This document shows, in pieces, positions 16,911 through 24,115 of a DNA stretch of 64,000 bases (position 1 is the first letter of the stretch; the number at the start of each line of letters is the position of its first letter). The DNA lies in assembly GCF_003610805.1 (NCBI RefSeq), contig NZ_RAPF01000010.1, forward strand, positions 1 through 64,000, given 5' to 3'. A program made the position numbers and the translations under genes. Origin of the DNA: Altericroceibacterium spongiae. Lineage in GTDB: Bacteria; Pseudomonadota; Alphaproteobacteria; Sphingomonadales; Sphingomonadaceae. The notes under the pieces were generated by a model. The model did not search any database. It was not told the DNA's origin and saw only the letters and a list, made by a program, of their open reading frames with translations.

Positions 16911-17147
16911 ATGAAACGTATCATTCTTCCCGCCCTGTCGGGCGCTACGCTGCTGGCCCTCGCCGCTTGCGGTGGAGAACCGCAGGAAGCCACTTCTGAC
17001 GACGCCATGATGACCGAAGATTCGACCATGACCGATGACACGATGGCGACCGATCCCATGGGCGAAGATCCGATGATGGATGAAACGACATCCACCGACG
17101 ATGCGGCCCCGATGGATGAAGCGACACCGGAAGAAGAAACCACCTGA
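16911..17147 (+). CDS. Small acidic lipoprotein of unknown function
   Basis: A 78-residue protein with a classic lipoprotein signal (LLALAACGG; lipidated Cys near residue 20). The mature part is low-complexity Asp/Glu/Thr/Met without predicted globular structure, including MTEDSTMTDD-like repeats. ATG at 16911 follows AAAGGAG. I know of no function; similar acidic, Met-rich lipoproteins are usually annotated as hypothetical. A strong terminator follows, and a near-consensus sigma-EcfG promoter precedes it. Confidence 0.75.
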   Translation: MKRIILPALSGATLLALAACGGEPQEATSDDAMMTEDSTMTDDTMATDPMGEDPMMDETTSTDDAAPMDEATPEEETT

Positions 17148-17174
17148 TCCGCGCTTCCGCGTATATGAAATTCA

Positions 17175-17213
17175 AAAAAGGGCGCATGGAGAACGGCTTC
17201 ATGCGCCCTTTTT
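17175..17213 (+). terminator. Rho-independent terminator after acidic lipoprotein
   Basis: AAAAAGGGCGCATG, an 11-base loop and CATGCGCCCTTTTT form a symmetrical stem with a U-tract, likely active on both strands. Confidence 0.85.
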
Positions 17214-17240
17214 GCCCCTGTGAAGGAATGAAAGGAACGG

Positions 17241-17525
17241 ATGATGAAAAAGCACTCTATTCTGCTCGCCGCTTCCGGCCTGCTTGTTCTGGCCGCCTGT
17301 TCGGAAGCCGAAGCGCCGGGCACTCAAAGCGAAAGCGAACAGACCGCTTCTGACGACACTTCCGCCGATCGCGTGCCGATGAGCAGCGATTCCGCTGTCG
17401 ATCAGGACAATGAAGACCGGATTACTATCGATGAAAACGGTGTGTCGGCCACAATCCGGGACGATGGCAATAAAGTCTCGCTGGATCATGACGGTGACGT
17501 CTCGGCCAGCGTTAAAACCGACTGA
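17241..17525 (+). CDS. Second small acidic lipoprotein of unknown function
   Basis: A 94-residue protein with a lipoprotein signal ending LLVLAACSE (Cys near residue 20), then an acidic Ser/Asp/Glu linker. A C-terminal segment of short alternating strands (RITIDENGVSATIRDDGNKVSL) resembles a small beta-hairpin repeat. ATG at 17241 follows GAAAGGAAC. It differs from the preceding lipoprotein in having the structured tail. It has its own transcription unit between two terminators. No function is recognised. Confidence 0.75.
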   Translation: MMKKHSILLAASGLLVLAACSEAEAPGTQSESEQTASDDTSADRVPMSSDSAVDQDNEDRITIDENGVSATIRDDGNKVSLDHDGDVSASVKTD

Positions 17526-17560
17526 GCCAGTCGATCACCTATGTTTAAGGTAAGGATCGG

Positions 17561-17590
17561 GGGGGGCGCTTCCCGCAGGCTGCGCTCCCC
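17561..17590 (+). terminator. Probable terminator after second lipoprotein
   Basis: A GC-rich stem of nine pairs including one G-U (GGGGGGCGC against GCGCTCCCC) is followed by ATTTCTGTT. Confidence 0.5.
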
Positions 17591-17626
17591 ATTTCTGTTA
17601 TAGACGCTCCTGGCCCGGTCGGCCTC

Positions 17627-17935
17627 TCAGTCGGCGCCGGCAGTTTCGTATTCCAGCCCTGCGTGGGTCCCGACTTTCAGTTCCCCTGAAAACAAGGAAT
17701 CCAGCCTGTCGCAAACATCGTTGCGGAATTTATCCCGGCGGATGGACCGCGGACAGGTCAGCGCGATTTCATCGGCAATCGAGGCCTTGATACGATCAAG
17801 CGCAGCTTCGTCGAGCACCCCGGCACCGTGCAATTCCTTGCAAAGCTGAACCAGCCCGGCCGCGGTAGCCTGCGCACGAAGGCCGACATCTTTCAATTCG
17901 TAATGCTGATTTGATTTTTCGATCGTCACTTTCAA
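17627..17935 (-). CDS. Conserved-looking hypothetical protein
   Basis: A 102-residue helical protein with two cysteines (VQLCKEL and ALTCPRS) and no signal peptide or membrane segment. I do not recognise a family. The start is TTG at 17935 after GAGAGAGGG; a GTG at 17929 is possible. A GGTATAAAATAG stretch just upstream on the minus strand looks like a -10 region. It stands alone between the lipoprotein gene and a divergent acetyltransferase-like gene. Confidence 0.55.
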   Translation of the reverse strand: MKVTIEKSNQHYELKDVGLRAQATAAGLVQLCKELHGAGVLDEAALDRIKASIADEIALTCPRSIRRDKFRNDVCDRLDSLFSGELKVGTHAGLEYETAGAD

Positions 17936-18213
17936 CCAACCCTCTCTCTATTTTATACCATCTCACCCTATAGCCGCCTCTGGCTGATGAAACCAGCAAC
18001 AGGCGCGGTTCCCATTCCGCTCCGCCCGCTTATCGCGACAGGTCAGACGGTGAGATTATCGCCAACGGCCATTTGATGTCCAGTTACTATAGCACAATCG
18101 GGCAAGGTCGGATAACCATGCCCGCAACATGCCGGATCTCGCCGGTATGCCGATGATTGATGGATTACAGGCAGCACGGCTTCGCTCCAGCTGCCGTCAA
18201 CAGGACGTTTCGA

Positions 18214-19365
18214 ATGGGTGAAGTGACCGTTACTCCGGTAACCGCAAAGCGCGATTTCAAGAGCTTTATAGACTGCGGATACAGGCTGAATGCGAATGAT
18301 CCCAACTGGGTGCCGCCGCTCAAAGCCGAAATGGTCGAACTGCTGACGCCGGGCAAAAACCCGTTTCACGACCATGCCCGAATGCAATTGTTCCTCGCCC
18401 GCAAAGACGGGCGCGTGACAGGGCGCATCTCTGCCCATATCGATGAACTGGCTCTCACGCAGCCATCCGAACAGGGCATGGGACCGGGCACCGGCAATTG
18501 GGGCCTGCTCGATGCCGAAGACGAAGCGACGGCCAAAGCGCTGATTGCACGGGCCGAAAAATGGCTGCGCGAACAGGGCATGACGCGCGTGCTGGCCCCT
18601 ATCAGCCTGTCGATCTGGGAGGAGCCGGGCCTGCTCGTGAAAGGGCACGATCATCCGCCGACCGTGATGATGGGCCATCACGATCCCAAATATCAGGCAT
18701 GGATCGAGCGTGACGGCTATGAAAAGGCCAAATCGCTGGTCACTTATGATCTCGATATTACCGAAGAATTTCCGCCGCTGATTCAGCGGGTCATCGCTTC
18801 GGGCGAACGCAATAAGAGGATCAATGTCCGGCAGGTAGAAATTGCTCATTTCGACCGCGAAGCGCAGATCATCATCGATATTCTGAACGAAGCCTGGTCG
18901 AAAAACTGGGGCTTCGTGCCGTTCACCGAAAAAGAAAAGGAACATATCGGCAAGAAGCTCAAGCCGCTGGTGCGCGAAGATCTCATCATGATTGCCGAAC
19001 TGGATGGAGAGCCCGCCGCCTTCATGATTACCCTGCCCGATGCCAATGAACCGATTAAGAAGATTAACGGCAAGCTGTTTCCCTTCGGCTGGCTGACCAT
19101 GCTGCGCTGGCTCAAAAATCCGCAGGTCAAAACCATGCGCGTGCCGCTGATGGGCGTGGTCCAGCGTCTCCAGAACAGTCGCATGGCCAGCCAGCTCGCT
19201 TTCATGATGATCGAATATATCCGTCGCAATTCGGTGAGCCGCTATGGCGCGACGCGCGGTGAAATCGGCTGGATTCTCGATGATAATCAGGGAATGATCG
19301 CCATTGCCGATGCTATCGACAGCAAAATCAATCGCGAATACCGGATTTATTCGAAGGATCTTTGA
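18214..19365 (+). CDS. YghO-like GNAT-fold protein (often labelled dATP pyrophosphohydrolase)
   Basis: A 383-residue cytosolic protein resembling the E. coli YghO family, with DPNWVPPL, NPFHDHARMQLFLA and GRISAHID in the N-terminal half and a GNAT-like fold in the C-terminal half (EDLIMIAELDGEPAAFMI). Homologues are often labelled dATP pyrophosphohydrolase without evidence I know of, so the activity should be treated as unknown; acyl transfer is more likely from the fold. ATG 18214 is favoured by AGGAC upstream and by the family N-terminus; an ATG at 18157 would add 19 residues. Confidence 0.75.
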   Translation: MGEVTVTPVTAKRDFKSFIDCGYRLNANDPNWVPPLKAEMVELLTPGKNPFHDHARMQLFLARKDGRVTGRISAHIDELALTQPSEQGMGPGTGNWGLLDAEDEATAKALIARAEKWLREQGMTRVLAPISLSIWEEPGLLVKGHDHPPTVMMGHHDPKYQAWIERDGYEKAKSLVTYDLDITEEFPPLIQRVIASGERNKRINVRQVEIAHFDREAQIIIDILNEAWSKNWGFVPFTEKEKEHIGKKLKPLVREDLIMIAELDGEPAAFMITLPDANEPIKKINGKLFPFGWLTMLRWLKNPQVKTMRVPLMGVVQRLQNSRMASQLAFMMIEYIRRNSVSRYGATRGEIGWILDDNQGMIAIADAIDSKINREYRIYSKDL

Positions 19366-19427
19366 GGCGGTTTACCCGGCCACCCGGCCGTAACACGTCT
19401 ATCTCTTGCAGCCCTGGCCGTCCTCCG

Positions 19428-19453
19428 GGAACTTTCCGGCGTTTTCCTACGTT
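19428..19453 (+). promoter_or_regulatory. Sigma-EcfG promoter before single-domain response regulator
   Basis: GGAAC, 17 bases, CGTT: an exact match to the alphaproteobacterial general stress consensus, ending 43 bases before the ATG at 19496. Confidence 0.7.
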
Positions 19454-19495
19454 ATTTTCCTGAGTTCTCAAGAGGTTCAGGATCAGGGCACGCCC

Positions 19496-19927
19496 ATGAA
19501 GCATAAAGGCAAAAAGGCAAAATCCGGGCCTGATCTGGGGCGTATTCTGGTGGTCGAGGATGATGCCGTTCTGGCGCTCGATCTGGAAGCGGCTCTGCTT
19601 GAAAACGGCGCGAGCGATGTGGCGATCTGCTCTTCGCTCGCCTGCACCATGACCGCGCTCGAAAAAGCCCGGCCCGATGCCATTGTGCTCGATATTCACC
19701 TTGCGGACCGCAATGATGGCTGGGCGCTGGCCGAACTGGTCGATCAGCTGGGGCCGCGTCGCCCGAAAATCATTTTTTCGACCGGCGCACCCGATGTCAT
19801 TCCTCCCGAAATTGCCGGGCTCGGCACGATCCTTCCCAAGCCATACGATCCGGCCGATCTTATTAGCCTGCTTTCCCCTGCCAGACCGGTCGGCCTGTTT
19901 TCACGGCTGCGCGCCTCGATCGGCTGA
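19496..19927 (+). CDS. Single-domain response regulator, probable stress-pathway receiver
   Basis: A 143-residue lone receiver domain with no output domain. The acidic pair is in VVEDD, the phospho-acceptor is Asp66 (DAIVLD) and the conserved Lys is Lys115 (LPKPY). The IIFSTGAP segment at beta-4/alpha-4 is close to the FATGY motif of FAT GUY receivers such as SdrG, which act as phosphate carriers feeding PhyR in Sphingomonas (family knowledge). With an exact sigma-EcfG promoter and phyR 400 bases away, a role in this stress phosphorelay is likely (inference). The basic N-terminal tail of about 10 residues is unusual. Confidence 0.8.
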   Translation: MKHKGKKAKSGPDLGRILVVEDDAVLALDLEAALLENGASDVAICSSLACTMTALEKARPDAIVLDIHLADRNDGWALAELVDQLGPRRPKIIFSTGAPDVIPPEIAGLGTILPKPYDPADLISLLSPARPVGLFSRLRASIG

Positions 19928-20052
19928 ACCACCTCTTACAATTTGTCTGGCCCTCTTTGCCCGCTTTCTGGCCCTGTTCGGTGCCGTTCAGGCCCCGTTG
20001 TCCTATGCGCCTGCGACGCGCTCAAAATTTCAATAAGTGATTGTAATTTGAT

Positions 20053-20094
20053 AAAAAAAGGCCTCTGCTCTGATAATTCAGAACAGAGGCCTTT
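20053..20094 (-). terminator. Rho-independent terminator of the divergent 28-codon gene
   Basis: On the minus strand AAAGGCCTCTG, a 16-base loop and CAGAGGCCTTTTTTT form an 11-base stem with a strong U-tract, starting 11 bases after the stop codon at 20105. The plus-strand side has only CTTTC, so the main direction is minus. Confidence 0.8.
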
Positions 20095-20104
20095 CGGGAT
20101 CGTA

Positions 20105-20191
20105 TCACCAGCCGTTTTGGACGGGAGGGGGCTCGGCGGTGATATAGCGATAATGACTGGCAGAATGATCGGTTCCGCCCTTGCGAGACAT
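20105..20191 (-). CDS. 28-residue peptide gene divergent from phyR
   Basis: A short frame beginning MSRKGGTDHS and ending PPPVQNGW. It is basic and aromatic, without a signal or membrane segment. I do not recognise it. Evidence that it is a gene: AAAGG lies at good spacing before the ATG, a TTTACA-N16-CATTAT promoter stands upstream, and a strong terminator begins 11 bases after the stop, giving a compact unit of about 165 bases. It could encode a small regulatory protein of the stress pathway, or the transcript could act as a small RNA. No codon bias test is possible at this length. Confidence 0.5.
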   Translation of the reverse strand: MSRKGGTDHSASHYRYITAEPPPVQNGW

Positions 20192-20224
20192 TTTATGCCT
20201 TTTTTTCCGTCTGATACTTCCTAG

Positions 20225-20252
20225 ATAATGGCCGAGGGGCGCGGCGTGTAAA
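20225..20252 (-). promoter_or_regulatory. Sigma-70-type promoter for the 28-codon gene
   Basis: On the minus strand TTTACA (20252-20247), a 16-base spacer and CATTAT (20230-20225) match the consensus at 5 of 6 and 4 of 6 positions. The expected start point, near 20218, gives a leader of about 27 bases. Confidence 0.4.
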
Positions 20253-20279
20253 CGTCGGCCATGGAAATGACCCGGGGCA

Positions 20280-20305
20280 GGAACTCCTTGTCTCCACAAG
20301 CGTTT
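20280..20305 (+). promoter_or_regulatory. Sigma-EcfG promoter of phyR
   Basis: GGAAC, 16 bases, CGTT: exact consensus, ending 33 bases before the phyR ATG. This shows positive feedback of EcfG on its anti-anti-sigma factor gene, as in other alphaproteobacteria. Confidence 0.8.
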
Positions 20306-20337
20306 TATGCGCGCCGAAATTATCGGGAAGGTATAAT

Positions 20338-21138
20338 ATGTCATTAGGGGCAGCAGTTGCCGCACATCTCCCATTCCTCCGTCGCTACGCCCGGGCACTG
20401 ACGGGATCTCAGTCCACTGGCGATGCTTTTGTTCAGGCAACGCTGGAAGCCGCTCTTGTCGACGAGGAACTGGCCAATTCACTGAAAGGCGGCCGGGTGC
20501 CGCTTTACCGCGCTTTCAACAAGATCTGGTCAAGCGCTTACCTCGAAGTCGGCGATGACGATCAGCCACTCCCCACCGCAGCGCATGAAGCCGCCGCACA
20601 GGGTCAGTTGCGCCGGATCACACCGCTCAACCGTCAGGCACTTTTGCTGACCACGGTGGAAGACTTCTCTCCCGCGGAAACCGCCCAGATCATGAGTCTG
20701 GAGAAGGATGAAGTCACCAGTCTGGTGCAGGAAGCCGTTGCGGAAATCGATCGCGAAAGCGCCACCAACGTCCTCATCATCGAGGATGAACCGCTAATTT
20801 CCATGCAGCTCGAAGATCTGGTCCGCTCGCTGGGCCATGATATTTGCGGCACAGCTGCCACCCGTACACAGGCACAGGAAATCGTGGCCAACAATACGCC
20901 CGGTCTGGTGCTTGCCGATATTCAGCTCGCCGACGGATCGTCAGGCCTCGATGCAGTCGATGATATTCTCGCCATCGGATCGGTCCCTGTAATCTTCATC
21001 ACCGCTTATCCCGAGCGCCTCCTGACCGGTGATCGCCCAGAGCCAACCTATCTGGTTACCAAACCTTTTCAGGAAGATACGGTGCGCGCCGCGATCAGTC
21101 AGGCCTTGTTCTTCGGATCAAGCCGTCCACTCGATTAA
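20338..21138 (+). CDS. phyR: General stress response anti-anti-sigma factor PhyR
   Basis: A 266-residue response regulator. Residues 1-135 form a sigma-like domain that mimics EcfG (ALVDEELANS, then a sigma-4-like NRQALLLTTVEDFSPAETA). Residues 144-260 form the receiver, with the acidic pair in IIEDE, phospho-acceptor Asp194 (VLADIQLAD) and Lys242 (TKPF). When phosphorylated, the sigma-like domain binds NepR and frees EcfG. The ATG follows GGAAGG. A consensus EcfG promoter lies upstream and a terminator downstream, so it is monocistronic, separated from nepR-ecfG by the convergent sensor kinase gene. Confidence 0.96.
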   Translation: MSLGAAVAAHLPFLRRYARALTGSQSTGDAFVQATLEAALVDEELANSLKGGRVPLYRAFNKIWSSAYLEVGDDDQPLPTAAHEAAAQGQLRRITPLNRQALLLTTVEDFSPAETAQIMSLEKDEVTSLVQEAVAEIDRESATNVLIIEDEPLISMQLEDLVRSLGHDICGTAATRTQAQEIVANNTPGLVLADIQLADGSSGLDAVDDILAIGSVPVIFITAYPERLLTGDRPEPTYLVTKPFQEDTVRAAISQALFFGSSRPLD

Positions 21139-21155
21139 ACAAGCAGGCAGCAAAC

Positions 21156-21191
21156 AAAAATGGCCGCAAGCGCTTCGCCTGCGGCCATTTT
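21156..21191 (+). terminator. Terminator between phyR and the convergent kinase gene
   Basis: AAAAATGGCCGCA, a short loop and TGCGGCCATTTT form a symmetrical stem with A and T tails, usable in both directions. Confidence 0.75.
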
Positions 21192-21249
21192 CATGCGCGG
21201 TCTATATATCTCAGGGAGCCAGCCCGGCTTTTGTAACCGCAAGCATATC

Positions 21250-22920
21250 TCAAAGATTTTTCAGACTATCCGGCTTTGGTGCGCGCATCGCAAAACGCTT
21301 CGGCTCGCGCACAGGAATGGTCAGAACACAACTCACACCTTCTGGTTCAAAACGCAGATCCACCGGGTTACCGACTTCATGCGCCACAATTTTCTCGATC
21401 AGATCAATCCCGAAACCACGCCCTCGCTTCGGCGGAACCGGCGGACCGCCACGTTCCTGCCAGGTGATCCGTACCAGATCATCTCCCAGCATTTCCCATA
21501 CAACGGACACCACCCCGCCAGTCCGGCTTAAAGCGCCATATTTTGCTGCATTGGTGGCCAGCTCATGAATCGCAAGGCCTAGCGACAGAGCATCATTGGG
21601 GGCCAGTTGCACTTCGGCACCTTCCAGAGTGACCTCATGGTCGCCCGATTGCGCATAAGGCAACAATTCAGCCTGAACGACCGCTCGAACCGGTGTTGTC
21701 CCCCAATCCGATTGCGTAAGCAGGTCATGAGTAGCAGACAGCGCACGGATACGCCCGTCAAGACCATCCGCGAATTCACCGAGATTATCCGCCCTGCGCC
21801 GCGTCAGCGCGATAATGGAAAGAACATTGGCCAGCGTATTCTTGACCCGATGGTTCAGCTCACGGGTAAGTGAATTGCGGATCGAGGCCTGTTCTTCCAA
21901 CCAGCGCAGAGCGGCCTCATCTTCCATCGCCTGTGCCGTCAGAATGCGTATCAACACGGTGAGGAGCATGGCTACCAGGAAGCCGAAGATCAGTGTCGCC
22001 ATGGACAAGCCCGACAATGTATCCGTGCGTGCGCCATGTAGCTCAAGCACCCAGGGATGGTTCGCGATGGTCACCACCTGCCTCTCGGTCATACCCCAAT
22101 CTTCTCTTGGGAGACCGTCTATCTGGGCAAGGAGGGACTGAGGCCCAACATTTTGATCATAAACGCTGACACTGAAATTTCCGGCCCCTTCCAGCTCCAA
22201 TGCGGAAGCGAAGAAATCCTGCGCATTGAAGGGGCTATAGATAAAACCTTTCAATGCCCGCCCGCCCGGCGCAGGTTTGAACACCGGCATATAAATGAGG
22301 AAACCTGGTTCGGGGTCCTTCCCCTCCTGTTTCAGCACCACCTTACCGCTGGCCGTCGGACGTGCGGTCCTTTCGGCTTCGAGCATAGCAGCGCGCCTTA
22401 CCGGCTCCGAAAACATATCGAAGCCAAGCGCAAGACGGTTGCGCTGCGTATCGGGTTGCAGGAATGTTACCGGAGCCGAGAACGCTTGCGCCGGTCCGGG
22501 ACGAGGATGAAGCCGGATATTGCCCGGACCTTCCCGCTGCATCAGTTCGTTAAAAGCGGCGACCTCATCGGGGCGTACAACCTGCGCCCAACCAATACCA
22601 TCGGCTCCCCTATATTCGGCATCAAGACGCAATTCGCTGACAAATCGCCGGAAACGCGAAGCCGGCACGTCATCCATCATAGCCAGCAGGGCGGCACCGG
22701 CTCGCAAATAAGCACTGCTGGAATTGGCGCGGCGTTCCAAAGCAGAGGAAATAGCGGCCGCTCGAGTGCGCAATTGCGCCGCCGAGCGCTGATCTTCGCC
22801 CCTTTCGATTGCGTAGACGCTTAAAGCAGTGATCGCAGCAATAAGGAGGAAAATCGTCAGCGGAACCGCGCGCGGATACCGGACCAGCCACTGTTTCGTA
22901 CTGCTGCCAGACCCGGCCAA
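21250..22920 (-). CDS. CHASE-domain HWE/HisKA_2 sensor histidine kinase, probable PhyR-activating kinase
   Basis: About 556 residues. A transmembrane segment near residues 20-38 and a second near 300-325 enclose a periplasmic CHASE domain (RGADGIGWAQVVRPDE, then PVFKP). The cytoplasmic part has the phospho-His motif ELNHRVKNTLANV, of the HRxxN type typical of kinases acting on PhyR. The ATPase has an intact Asn in HELATNAAKYG and GRGFGIDLIEK. The start at TTG 22920 has GGAGGA upstream; TTG 22938 is an alternative. Location between phyR and nepR and a shared palindromic EcfG promoter support a role as a PhyR-activating kinase (PaK). The signal sensed is unknown. Confidence 0.88.
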   Translation of the reverse strand: MAGSGSSTKQWLVRYPRAVPLTIFLLIAAITALSVYAIERGEDQRSAAQLRTRAAAISSALERRANSSSAYLRAGAALLAMMDDVPASRFRRFVSELRLDAEYRGADGIGWAQVVRPDEVAAFNELMQREGPGNIRLHPRPGPAQAFSAPVTFLQPDTQRNRLALGFDMFSEPVRRAAMLEAERTARPTASGKVVLKQEGKDPEPGFLIYMPVFKPAPGGRALKGFIYSPFNAQDFFASALELEGAGNFSVSVYDQNVGPQSLLAQIDGLPREDWGMTERQVVTIANHPWVLELHGARTDTLSGLSMATLIFGFLVAMLLTVLIRILTAQAMEDEAALRWLEEQASIRNSLTRELNHRVKNTLANVLSIIALTRRRADNLGEFADGLDGRIRALSATHDLLTQSDWGTTPVRAVVQAELLPYAQSGDHEVTLEGAEVQLAPNDALSLGLAIHELATNAAKYGALSRTGGVVSVVWEMLGDDLVRITWQERGGPPVPPKRGRGFGIDLIEKIVAHEVGNPVDLRFEPEGVSCVLTIPVREPKRFAMRAPKPDSLKNL

Positions 22921-23064
22921 ACTGTCCTCCAACCTCAATCACCCGATCTGTGTTCTGGCACTCCTGTGCGCCCGTCATGAGATCGCTTGGAGACAGACCG
23001 TTAGCTTAGCGCATTGACCTTCAGGTTCACAAAGATAACCAGAAATTCAAAACACAGTGAGCAG

Positions 23065-23091
23065 GGAACCATACTGACGCGAATTCGTTCC
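23065..23091. promoter_or_regulatory. Palindromic bidirectional sigma-EcfG promoter
   Basis: GGAAC-N17-GTTCC. On the plus strand it reads GGAAC-N16-CGTT, an exact consensus promoter toward nepR-ecfG. On the minus strand it reads GGAAC-N17-GTT, toward the sensor kinase. The same 27 bases can therefore serve both divergent units. Confidence 0.75.
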
Positions 23092-23211
23092 ATACTCACA
23101 CTTATTTATCAGAGGCAATCTGACAGGCCGCATCTCCATTCTCACAAGGCAGATCCTGTCAGAGATCCGGGGCAAAAACGCAAATTTATGGGGCGGTCAA
23201 ACGCATTTCGC

Positions 23212-23385
23212 ATGACAGGCACTGACAACAAGACATCACCCTCCACCGATAAGGCAAAAAATAAGGACGGGCAGGAACCTGAATGGGCCAGCGGCCTGAA
23301 ACAGTTATATAATTCGGTAGTCAATGAGCCTTTGCCGGATAATTTCAAGGATCTCCTCGCCAAGCTGGACGATGGCGACAAATAA
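23212..23385 (+). CDS. nepR: Anti-sigma factor NepR
   Basis: A 57-residue protein that holds EcfG inactive and is titrated by phosphorylated PhyR. The conserved two-helix core GLKQLYNSVVNEPLPDNFKDLL is followed by a short acidic tail; the N-terminal 25 residues are polar and disordered, as usual. The start is uncertain: ATG 23212 gives a typical length, ATG 23188 would add 8 residues, and neither has a clear ribosome site. The stop overlaps the ecfG start by one base (TAATG), so anti-sigma and sigma factor are made in a coupled way. Confidence 0.9.
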   Translation: MTGTDNKTSPSTDKAKNKDGQEPEWASGLKQLYNSVVNEPLPDNFKDLLAKLDDGDK

Positions 23386-24023
23386 TGAGCAATCAAAAAG
23401 AGAACAGCAAACGCACGCCGCCTGAACGCAGCGCGGAGGACAAACGTTCTTTCAAACGGGAACTGACAGAAGTCGTCCCGCATCTGCGAGCCTTTGCGCG
23501 CGGTCTTTGCGGACGGCCCGATATGGCGGACGATCTCGTACAGGAAACACTCTTAAAGGCATGGGCAGCACAGGACCGGTTCGAGCCGGGCACCAGTATG
23601 CGCGCATGGACCTTCGTTATTCTGCGTAACGCCTATCTCACAGACATGCGCCGTAATCGCTTCCGCGGCGAATATGATGAAACTGTAGCCGAGCGTATTT
23701 TGACGGCTCCGGCGGGTCAGGAAGAACCGCTGCATCTTTCCGATATGCATCGCGCTTTGCTGACACTTCCACCCGAACGGCGCGAGGCCTTGCTACTCGT
23801 CGGTGCGGGCGGCTTTTCCTATGAAGAAGCGGCCAATATCTGCGGTTGTGCGGTGGGTACGATCAAGAGCCGCGTGGGACGAGCCCGGGCAGCTCTGACC
23901 AGCATGATCGAAGATGGCGATATTCCAGATCGGTCGATTGACGATCCTTCTGCCCACCGGGCTATTCTCGAAGAGCTCGACAATGTTGCCGCCAATGGCA
24001 AAGCCGCCACAGCTGGCAAATAA
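23385..24023 (+). CDS. ecfG: General stress ECF sigma factor EcfG
   Basis: 212 residues. Sigma region 2 contains LCGRPDMADDLVQETLLKAW and region 4 contains LPPERREALLLVGAGGFSYEEAANICGCAVGTIKSRVGRAR, the helix-turn-helix that reads GGAAC. A polar tail of 35 residues follows. It directs RNA polymerase to the GGAAC-N16/17-CGTT promoters noted in this window. It is coupled to nepR and preceded by its own type of promoter, giving autoregulation. Confidence 0.95.
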   Translation: MSNQKENSKRTPPERSAEDKRSFKRELTEVVPHLRAFARGLCGRPDMADDLVQETLLKAWAAQDRFEPGTSMRAWTFVILRNAYLTDMRRNRFRGEYDETVAERILTAPAGQEEPLHLSDMHRALLTLPPERREALLLVGAGGFSYEEAANICGCAVGTIKSRVGRARAALTSMIEDGDIPDRSIDDPSAHRAILEELDNVAANGKAATAGK

Positions 24024-24115
24024 AATGCTGCACATTAGCCATAATTGCATGAGCGCTGCTTGAAGCGCTCCTGCCTGCGAACCATTTATAGTCGCCAATA
24101 GGAGACGAGGCGAAA

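Noticed and set aside
18043-18945. 300-codon open frame on the minus strand
   Set aside because: It is antisense to the YghO-like gene, which has clear family motifs and a ribosome site.
22057-22824. 255-codon open frame on the plus strand
   Set aside because: It is antisense to the CHASE-HWE kinase; no motif.
24040-24075. GAGCGCT inverted repeat after ecfG as terminator
   Set aside because: A short stem with no T-tract; readthrough to the permease gene cannot be excluded.
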